Positions 34,995-43,048 of a DNA stretch of 64,000 nt are shown one piece after another. The stretch spans positions 92,889 through 156,888 of the forward strand of contig CAJTNR010000001.1 in NCBI GenBank assembly GCA_910577635.1. The letters run 5' to 3'. The translations under genes and the position numbers were made by a program. Origin of the DNA: an uncultured Vampirovibrio sp. GTDB lineage: Bacteria; Cyanobacteriota; Vampirovibrionia; Gastranaerophilales; Gastranaerophilaceae. Below the pieces are notes generated by a model, which was given only the letters and a program-made list of their open reading frames with translations, was not told the origin of the DNA and made no database searches. The first letter of the stretch is position 1; every line of letters starts with the position of its first letter.

Positions 34995-36938
34995 TCAATT
35001 TTTGTAACTTTTTGCTAAGTTTTTTATTCTCGCAAATTTGTTTTTAGTTTTGGTAGTTTTTAATGATTCAATTAAACCTTGAGCATTGTAGAGTCGCTTA
35101 AAGAAACAAACAACATGTTGAATTGAATCAACTCTCAGCCATTGTCTTGTAACTTTGAACTTAATTCCCCCTGCTGATTTTTTAGGATTCAAATGAGCGA
35201 AATTGTTGTATTCGTTTATTGCAAGCTGGAATTGTGTGTGCGCTGCTTTTTTGCAGGCTTCAAAGTACTTAAAAGCAAGTTCATCTTTTTTTAGATAATG
35301 AGCCAAATAAGCTGCTGCTACAAGTCCTTCACACCTTGCTCCGTCAGGAAAATAGTGATCCCCGTAATCGTAGTACATTCCCCCTTCAAAATCGATATAG
35401 GGCGAGTCGTTTTTCTTGTAGCTCTTTTCAATCAGTATATCAGCGTCATTAAAGACAAAGTCAATTGCCTCTTGATCTAAGAATCCTTCCAGCTTTGCCC
35501 ATTGTTCAATTGCCTGCATTAACCAAGCATCACTTGGAAGTTCTGTAAACAAATCGGCATATAATTCCGGTCTTTTGTTGATAATCCAATCCATTGCAAG
35601 TTTAGATTTTTCAATAACTTTTTGTTTTAACTCTTCGTTCTTGTCATATTCTGTTGCAACCAAAGCAAGTCCTAAGAGAGCTTCACCTGGATAATAGAAA
35701 GAAAACATTGTTTTTCTTTCTTCATCTGTCATTGTATCAAGGGGTTCTCCGTTATGAAAACTTGGGTGAATATAATAACCCATAAATTCGCCATCTGGTG
35801 TTAATCTTGAAATTAAATGTCTTGCATATCCTTCAATATATCTATCATAACTGGTGTCTTTTGATGCTTCTCTATAGCGCATAAGCATAACCAGAGGAAT
35901 TCCCACCCCTCCCAGCTTTACCTTTTTATTTGCATAAACATATGCTGCTTCTTTACCTTCAATGTCGTGGAATCTTGTTTGGGCAATTGTCCAGTCTATT
36001 GCTTTTTTTGCTGCGATAAGAAATTTTTCATCATTTGTATAATTATAAGCATGTATTAAACTTATTCCCCCGCCGCAATGTCTTAAGTCATTGTAATATA
36101 AATCGGGAGGTCTTCTTGAGGGGTGTTCGTGGTCGATGTTGTTATCACAGGTGCAATCATAGTAGTAAGTGAATCTTCCATCTTCTAGCATATTGTCTAC
36201 AAGCCATTTAGTGCCATTAGAGAAGATATCAATTAAAGTATCAAAGCTAAATTCATCATATAGAATATTGCCTCTGTATAAGGGAATGCAGCTATCTTTA
36301 TAACTTACAACAGCACGCGACTCTGTAAAGTAGAATTTGGCATCTTTATAATGCTTTAATAATTTTGCTTTTTCAGAAATTTTTAATTTTTTACCCTTGG
36401 TAATACCTGCTCTGTTTGCAAGTTTTGCTAAAGGGGTGTTTAGATCCATTGTATTTAATACAGGTGAATCGGTAGGCATCCAATTGTAGACTGTGCCGTC
36501 AATTATAGCTTCAATTCCTGTAATTCCAGGTTCAAATCTTGTGTCGTTAAAACTCTTGTTGCAATGAGCATTTCTAATATTAACTTCCTGTCTTTTAATA
36601 ATCCATTCCAAGAGTATTCTTGTATCAGGATTTTCAATATCAAATTCTTTAAAACGCTCTTTTTCTCTTAGTTTTTCAATAATTCTGCTAAGTACTTTCG
36701 TTAGCGTACTTCTTTTGCTTCCAAACCTTAATGTTTTTTTATGTTCAGCAAATAAGCTTATATAAAAATAATACTCATTTGGCTTAAAGTCAATTATATC
36801 ATCAAGTTTTAAATCCGCTATCTCTAGTTTTTCACCTGTTAATAGTGAGTGTCTTATTCTTGTTATTAATTTTTTAATCTCACTAAAATCTTTTTTATAA
36901 AAGCTTCTTAATTCATCATTTTGTTTGATATAATTCAT
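34995..36938 (-). CDS. Alpha/alpha-toroid protein, glycosidase or epimerase-like
   Basis: 647 residues. The first about 210 are helical with a charged region (LTRIRHSLLTGEKLEIADL). From about 225 to 600 there are repeated helical hairpins ending in short Gly/His-rich loops (YNDLRHCGGGISLIHAYNYT, YPGEALLGLALVATEYD, DGARCEGLVAAAYLAHYLKK), the pattern of six-hairpin (alpha/alpha)6 toroids found in glycoside hydrolases, lyases and sugar epimerases. No family is identified and no signal peptide is seen. It lies end to end with the phosphodiesterase gene and next to the glycan cluster, so a role in glycan processing is possible. Confidence 0.65.
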   Translation of the reverse strand: MNYIKQNDELRSFYKKDFSEIKKLITRIRHSLLTGEKLEIADLKLDDIIDFKPNEYYFYISLFAEHKKTLRFGSKRSTLTKVLSRIIEKLREKERFKEFDIENPDTRILLEWIIKRQEVNIRNAHCNKSFNDTRFEPGITGIEAIIDGTVYNWMPTDSPVLNTMDLNTPLAKLANRAGITKGKKLKISEKAKLLKHYKDAKFYFTESRAVVSYKDSCIPLYRGNILYDEFSFDTLIDIFSNGTKWLVDNMLEDGRFTYYYDCTCDNNIDHEHPSRRPPDLYYNDLRHCGGGISLIHAYNYTNDEKFLIAAKKAIDWTIAQTRFHDIEGKEAAYVYANKKVKLGGVGIPLVMLMRYREASKDTSYDRYIEGYARHLISRLTPDGEFMGYYIHPSFHNGEPLDTMTDEERKTMFSFYYPGEALLGLALVATEYDKNEELKQKVIEKSKLAMDWIINKRPELYADLFTELPSDAWLMQAIEQWAKLEGFLDQEAIDFVFNDADILIEKSYKKNDSPYIDFEGGMYYDYGDHYFPDGARCEGLVAAAYLAHYLKKDELAFKYFEACKKAAHTQFQLAINEYNNFAHLNPKKSAGGIKFKVTRQWLRVDSIQHVVCFFKRLYNAQGLIESLKTTKTKNKFARIKNLAKSYKN

Positions 36939-36989
36939 TACTTTATTCTAGCATGTTTTTTTTTATTGGTAAACATTTAATTGCTGCAC

Positions 36990-37135
36990 TTATGTTTTCA
37001 ATAGTTCATTAACAATTTTTTTATCAAAAGGATTAAGATGATATCCGGCAAGTTCAAAATTTAAAGGTTTAGATGCAATAATTTATTAGCTGGTGCATAA
37101 TAAGAATTAACTTTCATTAAACTAAAAATAGGCAT
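36990..37135 (-). pseudogene. Possible frameshifted small protein gene
   Basis: From an ATG at 37135 the frame reads MPIFSLMKVNSYYAPANK and soon stops. A one-base shift near AATAAA joins it to IIASKPLNFELAGYHLNPFD and then KKIVNELLKT with a stop at 36990. The joined product would have about 48 residues. No family is recognised. Confidence 0.3.
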
Positions 37136-37146
37136 AGTATAAATAA

Positions 37147-39609
37147 TTATTCCAGTATCTGGAAATTTGCACCCAGACAGCTAAAGGCTTCTTGCGGATT
37201 TTTCATTATGAATTTAACTCTTTGATTAAGTTGTTTTATTGTGAATATGGGGTTAGTTTTAAGTGATGACATTGTTGATTTTGTCATTTCAGCCATTAAT
37301 TGTTTAATAATTTTTTTCTTATCAATAACTTTACCTAAGTCATAGCCGCATCCGTCTGCAATTCTTTTTAAACACCCTAAATTCGATATTATATAAGTTT
37401 CTTCGGCTTTCATTTGATTAATATTGGAGGCATTTGGAATGATATGTTTATCCCTCATAAAATTAAGGCAGTAAGAATTCACGATTCTAAAAATTTCAAC
37501 AGGATTATTAACATCAATCTTTGTGTCACAATTGAAAATATCCTTTTTAAGTCCTTTTGATAATTCTTCAATTACTTGTTTTTTATTTAAACTCCCGATT
37601 TGCGCTCCTTCAAGAAGATTTTTTGCAATAGAATCCGTATTTCCAACCAAATAGTCAATATGATTGAATAAATTTTTTGCAGCATCCAGTCTTTTTGTTT
37701 TAGTTGTATTTCCATAATCAATTATGGTTATCGGGCTATTTGTATTATTCTTGTTTTGCAGCAGCTTAATATTTTTCAAATCAACAAGAATGTTTCCTCC
37801 ATGGGGGTCTGATTGAACAACTTTTTCACCTGTTTTAGGCAGTGAAAACAATTGCTCGCAATAAGCAGCTATATAATTATCAACAAAATTAGAAAAATCT
37901 TCTTCATTAAGACCTGCACTCTGCCAATTTTGGGCAATGTCTTTGCTATCAAGCTGGCATCCTTGTGCTTTTTCCATTATAAAAGCCCCATCTTTAGCTT
38001 CAATTGCATTAATCGCTTTGTATTTACTTGCCTGAGCTTTAATTTGATTCGCTGATACTGCTTCTTGGGTTAAGTCTGTTTCAAGATTCCAAACTTTGCA
38101 CATGTTTTCAACTTGATTAATATCATACTGTTTTTGTTCTTTGTTTTTGATTGTATATTTATCAGGGCTAAAGGAAAAATGAAACTCCTTTGTTCTATCC
38201 TCGATTTTATCTAACAGCTTTTGTTTATCCTGTTCAACCTTGTTTGTATTTCTAAAGTGTTCTTTAATTAGTTTGATTACAACTTCGTTGTTATTTTTAT
38301 CCCTTCCCAAGTAAGATTCTGCAATTGATCCAACCCCTAAAAGACCGTGGTTTTTAGCTTCAAGGTTAATTGTATACTTTCCTTTGCCAAAAATTTCATC
38401 AATCATTTCCTGAGCTTCAATAATAGTTCTTGATGTCGGACAATCACTTTTAATTTTTTGTATAATAGCTTGATAATCCTTAAAACCAGCAATGCTTAAG
38501 CCTTTACTATCAAGTTCATCAAGTTTTTGATCAAGATAATAAGTTGTAATATAATTATCAAAGTCTTTTTGTCCGTTTAGTCTTTGATCTCGTCCTTTTA
38601 AAATTGCATCTATTTGTTTTACAATTGATTCTTGCTGTTCAGCTGGTATATCAATGACTGTTTGATAGTATTTGGGTAGGAAAATATTCATTTCTTCAAT
38701 TTTTCTCATTTTCCCTTCAATATTTCCCTCCTGCCCTTTTTCAAGAAGAATTCCTAAGAGCTCATCATCAATTGTGTTAATTTGTTTAAGGTCAAGGCTT
38801 CCGTTTTTATCAAAAAGTACTCCAAAGTCAAATCCAAGGTCGCGCGCTAATGATTGAAACTCAGTTAGTGTATCTTTGGGCATTTTATAGAGTATGGGAC
38901 TTTTAATATTCTCTTTTGCTTTATTAATCGCACTATTTAAATATTCTATTTGAACTTTTCCTTTAAAACCGCAGAATAGAATTGCGCTAAAAGCAAGGAT
39001 ATCAACAACAAAACTATTTTTATGACTATCAACAAAGTCTTTAATTGTTGGTTTTCCATTGCAGCAAATATAACTCACTATAGAATTAAGAGTAAATCCG
39101 ATTGGAGCAAAAATCGGATTAGCGCTAATCATTAAAGCACTTGCTGCATTTGCCAATCCTGATGCAAAGGGTGATTTATTTTTATTCTCTTTTTTGCTAT
39201 TTTTATCCAATGTAATATTATTGATTAAGTTTAATAAAGGCCTTATTGCTAAAGCTGCAGCCATTGGAGCGGCTATTAATAAAGTTTTTAGTTTTTTGTT
39301 TTCGCTGCTAAAACAGCTTGTCAAAGTGGTAATTTTTTTTAAAAAATTACCGATTCCAAGAGCACTTAGTGTTGTTAAACTATCAATTATTGTATTGGAT
39401 AGGATTCTCTCGTTTATATTATCATAGAATCGTCCTGCAAATTTTTCAAAAATAGCTTTCTTATCCTTTTTGGGTATAAACTTATCCTCTACCCCCCCCT
39501 TTTTTTTATTAGTAGAAGAATTTGTTGTATGATTATTGGCAGCAGGTAATGAAGCTGAATTATAGCTTTTAGGCACAGAAAAGTTTTTGAAAATAATATC
39601 TTCTTTCAT
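37147..39609 (-). CDS. Large ABC1/UbiB-like kinase-fold protein
   Basis: 820 residues. A charged N-terminus of about 45 is followed by hydrophobic segments (about 75-125 and 145-185). The C-terminal half has a protein-kinase-like core: GLLGVGSIAESYLGRDKNN (compare the ABC1 GSIAQVY loop), VVIKLIKEHF with the conserved Lys, KDGAFIMEKAQG, the catalytic VVQSDPHGGNILVDL (ABC1 has DPHPGN), and TIIDYGNTTKTKRL at the DFG position. UbiB/ABC1 proteins are atypical ATPases or kinases linked to quinone or lipid metabolism. The length and membrane segments are unusual. A G8 tract lies at codons 35-38 (see 39492-39507). Confidence 0.7.
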   Translation of the reverse strand: MKEDIIFKNFSVPKSYNSASLPAANNHTTNSSTNKKKGGVEDKFIPKKDKKAIFEKFAGRFYDNINERILSNTIIDSLTTLSALGIGNFLKKITTLTSCFSSENKKLKTLLIAAPMAAALAIRPLLNLINNITLDKNSKKENKNKSPFASGLANAASALMISANPIFAPIGFTLNSIVSYICCNGKPTIKDFVDSHKNSFVVDILAFSAILFCGFKGKVQIEYLNSAINKAKENIKSPILYKMPKDTLTEFQSLARDLGFDFGVLFDKNGSLDLKQINTIDDELLGILLEKGQEGNIEGKMRKIEEMNIFLPKYYQTVIDIPAEQQESIVKQIDAILKGRDQRLNGQKDFDNYITTYYLDQKLDELDSKGLSIAGFKDYQAIIQKIKSDCPTSRTIIEAQEMIDEIFGKGKYTINLEAKNHGLLGVGSIAESYLGRDKNNNEVVIKLIKEHFRNTNKVEQDKQKLLDKIEDRTKEFHFSFSPDKYTIKNKEQKQYDINQVENMCKVWNLETDLTQEAVSANQIKAQASKYKAINAIEAKDGAFIMEKAQGCQLDSKDIAQNWQSAGLNEEDFSNFVDNYIAAYCEQLFSLPKTGEKVVQSDPHGGNILVDLKNIKLLQNKNNTNSPITIIDYGNTTKTKRLDAAKNLFNHIDYLVGNTDSIAKNLLEGAQIGSLNKKQVIEELSKGLKKDIFNCDTKIDVNNPVEIFRIVNSYCLNFMRDKHIIPNASNINQMKAEETYIISNLGCLKRIADGCGYDLGKVIDKKKIIKQLMAEMTKSTMSSLKTNPIFTIKQLNQRVKFIMKNPQEAFSCLGANFQILE
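39492..39507 (-). repeat. A8-G8 homopolymer inside the ABC1-like gene
   Basis: On the coding strand eight A are followed by eight G, encoding Lys-Lys-Lys-Gly-Gly-Val near residue 36. It is the longest G run noticed in this AT-rich window. Loss or gain of one G would truncate the 820-residue protein near its start. Confidence 0.9.
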
Positions 39610-39712
39610 ACTTATATAAAAAAACCATAAATTTTAAAGATTGCTACATTAGAATAATATTTGTTAACAAAATTTAATTATTTAACAAATTTAAAGTTTT
39701 TTTGTTTTTATA

Positions 39713-41284
39713 ATGAATATGATAGATAAAATTAATTATCAACAGCAAAAATTGAGTCATATTAGTTTTAAAGCTCAAGAAACGATTGATAAAAAAGAAA
39801 ATCCTAAACAAGAAAAAAATGTTACAGAGTATGCAAAACTTACAGCTTTAATGTTTTCAGCTGCATTACTTGCCACTGGAGCGATAGCTGTTGTTAAGAA
39901 GGGTATTGATTCTAAAGCTAATACTTTGTCCTGCGGGATAAAAAGAAGTGAAATTAGCAGTGATTTGTTTAATTTTCTCAAACGACAACTCGCGCAAACG
40001 TCTAATTTTTCTTTATCTATTGACAAAGAACAGACTTTAGAACTCGATAAACTTATAAACTCTAATAACTCGGCAGCTTTCAAAAAAATTGTTACAAACG
40101 GGTCTTTGTCCTCACAAGAAACAATATCAACCCTTAAGGTTTTAAATGATGATAATATAAATTTTATTGATACTATTTTTGAAAAATTCCAAAAAGAAGC
40201 CAATTCTTATAGTGGATATAAGCTGGAAAAAGACGATTTTTATAATATTATTAGACGTATTAATGCTAATAACAAAGAAAATGCTTCGGGTTTAATTTCA
40301 ATGGCTGAAGTGAAATATGAAAATCCCAGAGGCTGGCTTGATTCTTTATATGATATTCTTGATTTTGTTGATGATAAAACAAAAGACAATTTTAACACTA
40401 TTTTTAACTCAAGAAAAAATGGAATTAAGACAAGTTTTAGCTATGATGAGCTTAAAAGTCTTGCTAATTCTATGTCAGGGCGCAATAATGCTCAAGCTGC
40501 AACTTTGTTTTTAGAACTTAAAGCTTCTAATGGTATTAATTATTATTATGACCTTAATGAACTTGAAAAAATAATTAAACATACCGATGACAAGTTTATT
40601 GATACATATAGAATGCTTGCTGATAACCAAGAAAAAGGATTTTTGTCTATAGCTGGAGGAATCAATGATGATAGTGTTGATGCTGCAAAAATAATTATAC
40701 AGAATTCAATAGATAAAAATATTGATCTTGATTGCAATGCAAGAGACTTTATTATGGGTATAAATTCTTATAATAAGGATATTGCAAAACAAATTGCCCA
40801 GTACTTAATTGATAAAGACACTAAAATTGACAGCTACCATTCAGGTTTTATAGAAGCAACAAATTCTGACAATATTGATGCTGCAAAAAATATTGTTCAA
40901 AATTTAGTTGATAATAATCTTGAACTGGACTATCGTCATAGGGGTTTTATTCAATCTTATAATTCAGATAATAAAGATATTGCCGATTTGTTATTAAAAA
41001 AACTATATAGCAATAACAAAAACCTGAGTTATAATTCTGAAGATTTACTCAGCTCTGTGACTAAAGAAAACAAAGAAGTTTATAAGTATGTAATAGATAA
41101 GTGCAAACCCTATGATGGTTATTACTGCATGAATGTAGAAGTTATAGTTCGTCAAATTTGCAACATGGAAAAATTTGATGAACTTAAAACAATATGTGAT
41201 AAATCAGATTCATTAACTATTAATGAAATGAAAAATATTGTAAACAAATGCTGCGCTAAACTTAATAACCATTTTGATGCATAA
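39713..41284 (+). CDS. Membrane-anchored helical-repeat protein (ankyrin-like), unknown role
   Basis: 523 residues. The N-terminus (INYQQQKLSHISFKA) leads to one transmembrane helix near 43-63 (LTALMFSAALLATGAIAVV). Residues about 325-465 contain at least four imperfect repeats of 35-37 residues (AAKIIIQNSIDKNIDLDCNA, IAKQIAQYLIDKDTKIDSYH, AAKNIVQNLVDNNLELDYRH, IADLLLKKLYSNNKNLSYNS), each two helices and a loop, like divergent ankyrin repeats. It probably binds a protein partner. The gene is divergent from the ABC1-like gene. Confidence 0.7.
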   Translation: MNMIDKINYQQQKLSHISFKAQETIDKKENPKQEKNVTEYAKLTALMFSAALLATGAIAVVKKGIDSKANTLSCGIKRSEISSDLFNFLKRQLAQTSNFSLSIDKEQTLELDKLINSNNSAAFKKIVTNGSLSSQETISTLKVLNDDNINFIDTIFEKFQKEANSYSGYKLEKDDFYNIIRRINANNKENASGLISMAEVKYENPRGWLDSLYDILDFVDDKTKDNFNTIFNSRKNGIKTSFSYDELKSLANSMSGRNNAQAATLFLELKASNGINYYYDLNELEKIIKHTDDKFIDTYRMLADNQEKGFLSIAGGINDDSVDAAKIIIQNSIDKNIDLDCNARDFIMGINSYNKDIAKQIAQYLIDKDTKIDSYHSGFIEATNSDNIDAAKNIVQNLVDNNLELDYRHRGFIQSYNSDNKDIADLLLKKLYSNNKNLSYNSEDLLSSVTKENKEVYKYVIDKCKPYDGYYCMNVEVIVRQICNMEKFDELKTICDKSDSLTINEMKNIVNKCCAKLNNHFDA

Positions 41285-41397
41285 TAACAAAAAATAGATT
41301 TTTTAAAGAAAAATTATTTGATAAACTTAACAAACTGTTTAATTTTAATATTTATCAAGTAATAATACTTTTAAAAAACAAAAAAGCTTGGAAAAAT

Positions 41398-42468
41398 ATG
41401 AAAAAAATAAATTTAACAAAGAACCAATTTATTGAAAAATTAAATAAATATTTTAAAGACAATAATTTTAATACTGAAATAAAGAATACTTTAAAGTCTA
41501 ATAATAATTGGATTTATGATATTACAATTGCTGGATATAAACCATTTAAGTACGTAATTTACGATACACCAAAAGGTCTATCTGTTGTTTCACAGGGGCA
41601 AAACCAAGAATTTGCTAGTGAAATATTGACTGTTATTACATCGGATACTCCTTTTGTTAAGCCTAAAAGCCAAGAGTTTATCGGGGTAATATCAAGTTTA
41701 TATAATAAAATAAAAGAATATTATAAAAATAAAGAAAACTACACTGTTGAAGAAGTTAATTGCACTACAACTCAAATAAACTTAACAATTTATAAAAATA
41801 AACAAAAAATAACTATTCAATATTACCCTACAACACAAAAGATTATTCTAACCGGACAATCTACATATTTATGGGATGAAGTTTTTATTGAATTAACCTC
41901 TGAATTAAATATGAAAGCAAGAGAAATAGTTTCTTTATATATCAAGAGTAAAGAAGAAATGCAGTCTTTAAGTGTAGCTTACGATGAAGGCATTCTGGAT
42001 GAATATCTAAAATGTCAATTAGGTGAAAGAGTGTATTTAAATGAGAATCTAATAACTGAGGTGGAAAAGAAATGGCTAAAAACTTCTGCTTTTCTAATAT
42101 TTACGGAAATTCAATTGCCGGAATACTTTGCATGTGTTGCATCTGCAATAAAAATTATTGAAGGCATTTTAAATAGAATATGTATAAATTATTCAATGCC
42201 TATAAGTAATAATTTCGATTATTTTGAAGCAAATATTCAAAATTCTGTTTGGAGTTTAAAAGGTCAATATAAGAGCAAATTCAATAATAATCAAAAAATC
42301 ATACAAACAGTTAATGATTTATACAATTTTATACATAATAATAGACATAAATTATTTCATAATGACGGAATGATGCCTGAACAAATAATACAGAAAAATA
42401 AGGCTATAGCAATTTTTCAACAAATAATTGTTTTATTAATACAGGTGCAAGAAAACAAAGTAATATAA
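41398..42468 (+). CDS. rnlA: RnlA-like toxin (RNase LS)
   Basis: 356 residues; E. coli RnlA has 357. The C-terminal third reads LPEYFACVASAIKIIEGILN and ends in NNRHKLFH, matching the HEPN active site of RnlA. Glu255, Arg316 and His321 lie at the same spacing as the known E. coli residues Glu258, Arg318 and His323. The N-terminal part has two similar alpha/beta domains. RnlA is an mRNA endonuclease that stops T4 growth when its antitoxin is lost. The neighbour at 42483 resembles RnlB, and restriction genes follow. Base composition is very AT-rich. Confidence 0.8.
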   Translation: MKKINLTKNQFIEKLNKYFKDNNFNTEIKNTLKSNNNWIYDITIAGYKPFKYVIYDTPKGLSVVSQGQNQEFASEILTVITSDTPFVKPKSQEFIGVISSLYNKIKEYYKNKENYTVEEVNCTTTQINLTIYKNKQKITIQYYPTTQKIILTGQSTYLWDEVFIELTSELNMKAREIVSLYIKSKEEMQSLSVAYDEGILDEYLKCQLGERVYLNENLITEVEKKWLKTSAFLIFTEIQLPEYFACVASAIKIIEGILNRICINYSMPISNNFDYFEANIQNSVWSLKGQYKSKFNNNQKIIQTVNDLYNFIHNNRHKLFHNDGMMPEQIIQKNKAIAIFQQIIVLLIQVQENKVI

Positions 42469-42482
42469 TTGGTGAGAATAAT

Positions 42483-42881
42483 ATGAAAGAAGTTTTTTAT
42501 AACAATTCAATATCTTCATTCTTGTACGATTATATAGGAAACAATGTAATAATTATTCCCCGCGGGGTGGAAAGCCCTTTTTTACATTTAGATATCATTT
42601 ATCAAACTTTACATAATATACAATCCAGAAATGATTTAAATGTATATTTTGATTTTTGTCTGCTTAATGGCTTTTCAAAACCAAGGTTTTTAAAAATTAT
42701 TTATTCTATTAATAAATTTTCTTTAAGCTCAAAACAAACAATAGAAAAAAATCTTATTCCTGAAGAAATAAAAAAGATTTGTAATAATTATTATAAATTA
42801 AATTCAAAAAAAATCATTGATAAGTCTTTTTTGACGGATATTGAAAAAATATCTTTATTGCAAAATATTACTTTTGCATAA
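42483..42881 (+). CDS. rnlB: RnlB-like antitoxin
   Basis: 132 residues; E. coli RnlB has 123. The central stretch VESPFLHLDIIYQTLHNIQS then LNVYFDFCLLNGFSKPRFLK resembles RnlB (E. coli ENPLSSVNEIETKL and EILFDLLCANGPEWNRF as I recall it). It starts 14 bases after rnlA, with GGTGAG as a ribosome site, so it is cotranscribed. RnlB inhibits RnlA directly. Identification rests on this partial similarity and on position. Confidence 0.7.
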   Translation: MKEVFYNNSISSFLYDYIGNNVIIIPRGVESPFLHLDIIYQTLHNIQSRNDLNVYFDFCLLNGFSKPRFLKIIYSINKFSLSSKQTIEKNLIPEEIKKICNNYYKLNSKKIIDKSFLTDIEKISLLQNITFA

Positions 42882-43048
42882 TGCTTCTTTGTTTTTTTTG
42901 GAAAAACGCAAAATACCTTTTTTTGAATGAGCTAATTAATATTAAATTTTGTTAAGATATGTGTTGAAAAAAGTAAGATACAAAATATTGTATAAATTAC
43001 CCATGGCTAAAAAATTTGATTAAATCCTAAAAGTATAAGGCGGAAAGC

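Noticed and set aside
43003..43023. A 6-codon frame MAKKFD before the restriction gene
   Set aside because: Too short to support as a gene or leader peptide; no ribosome site and no attenuator follow.
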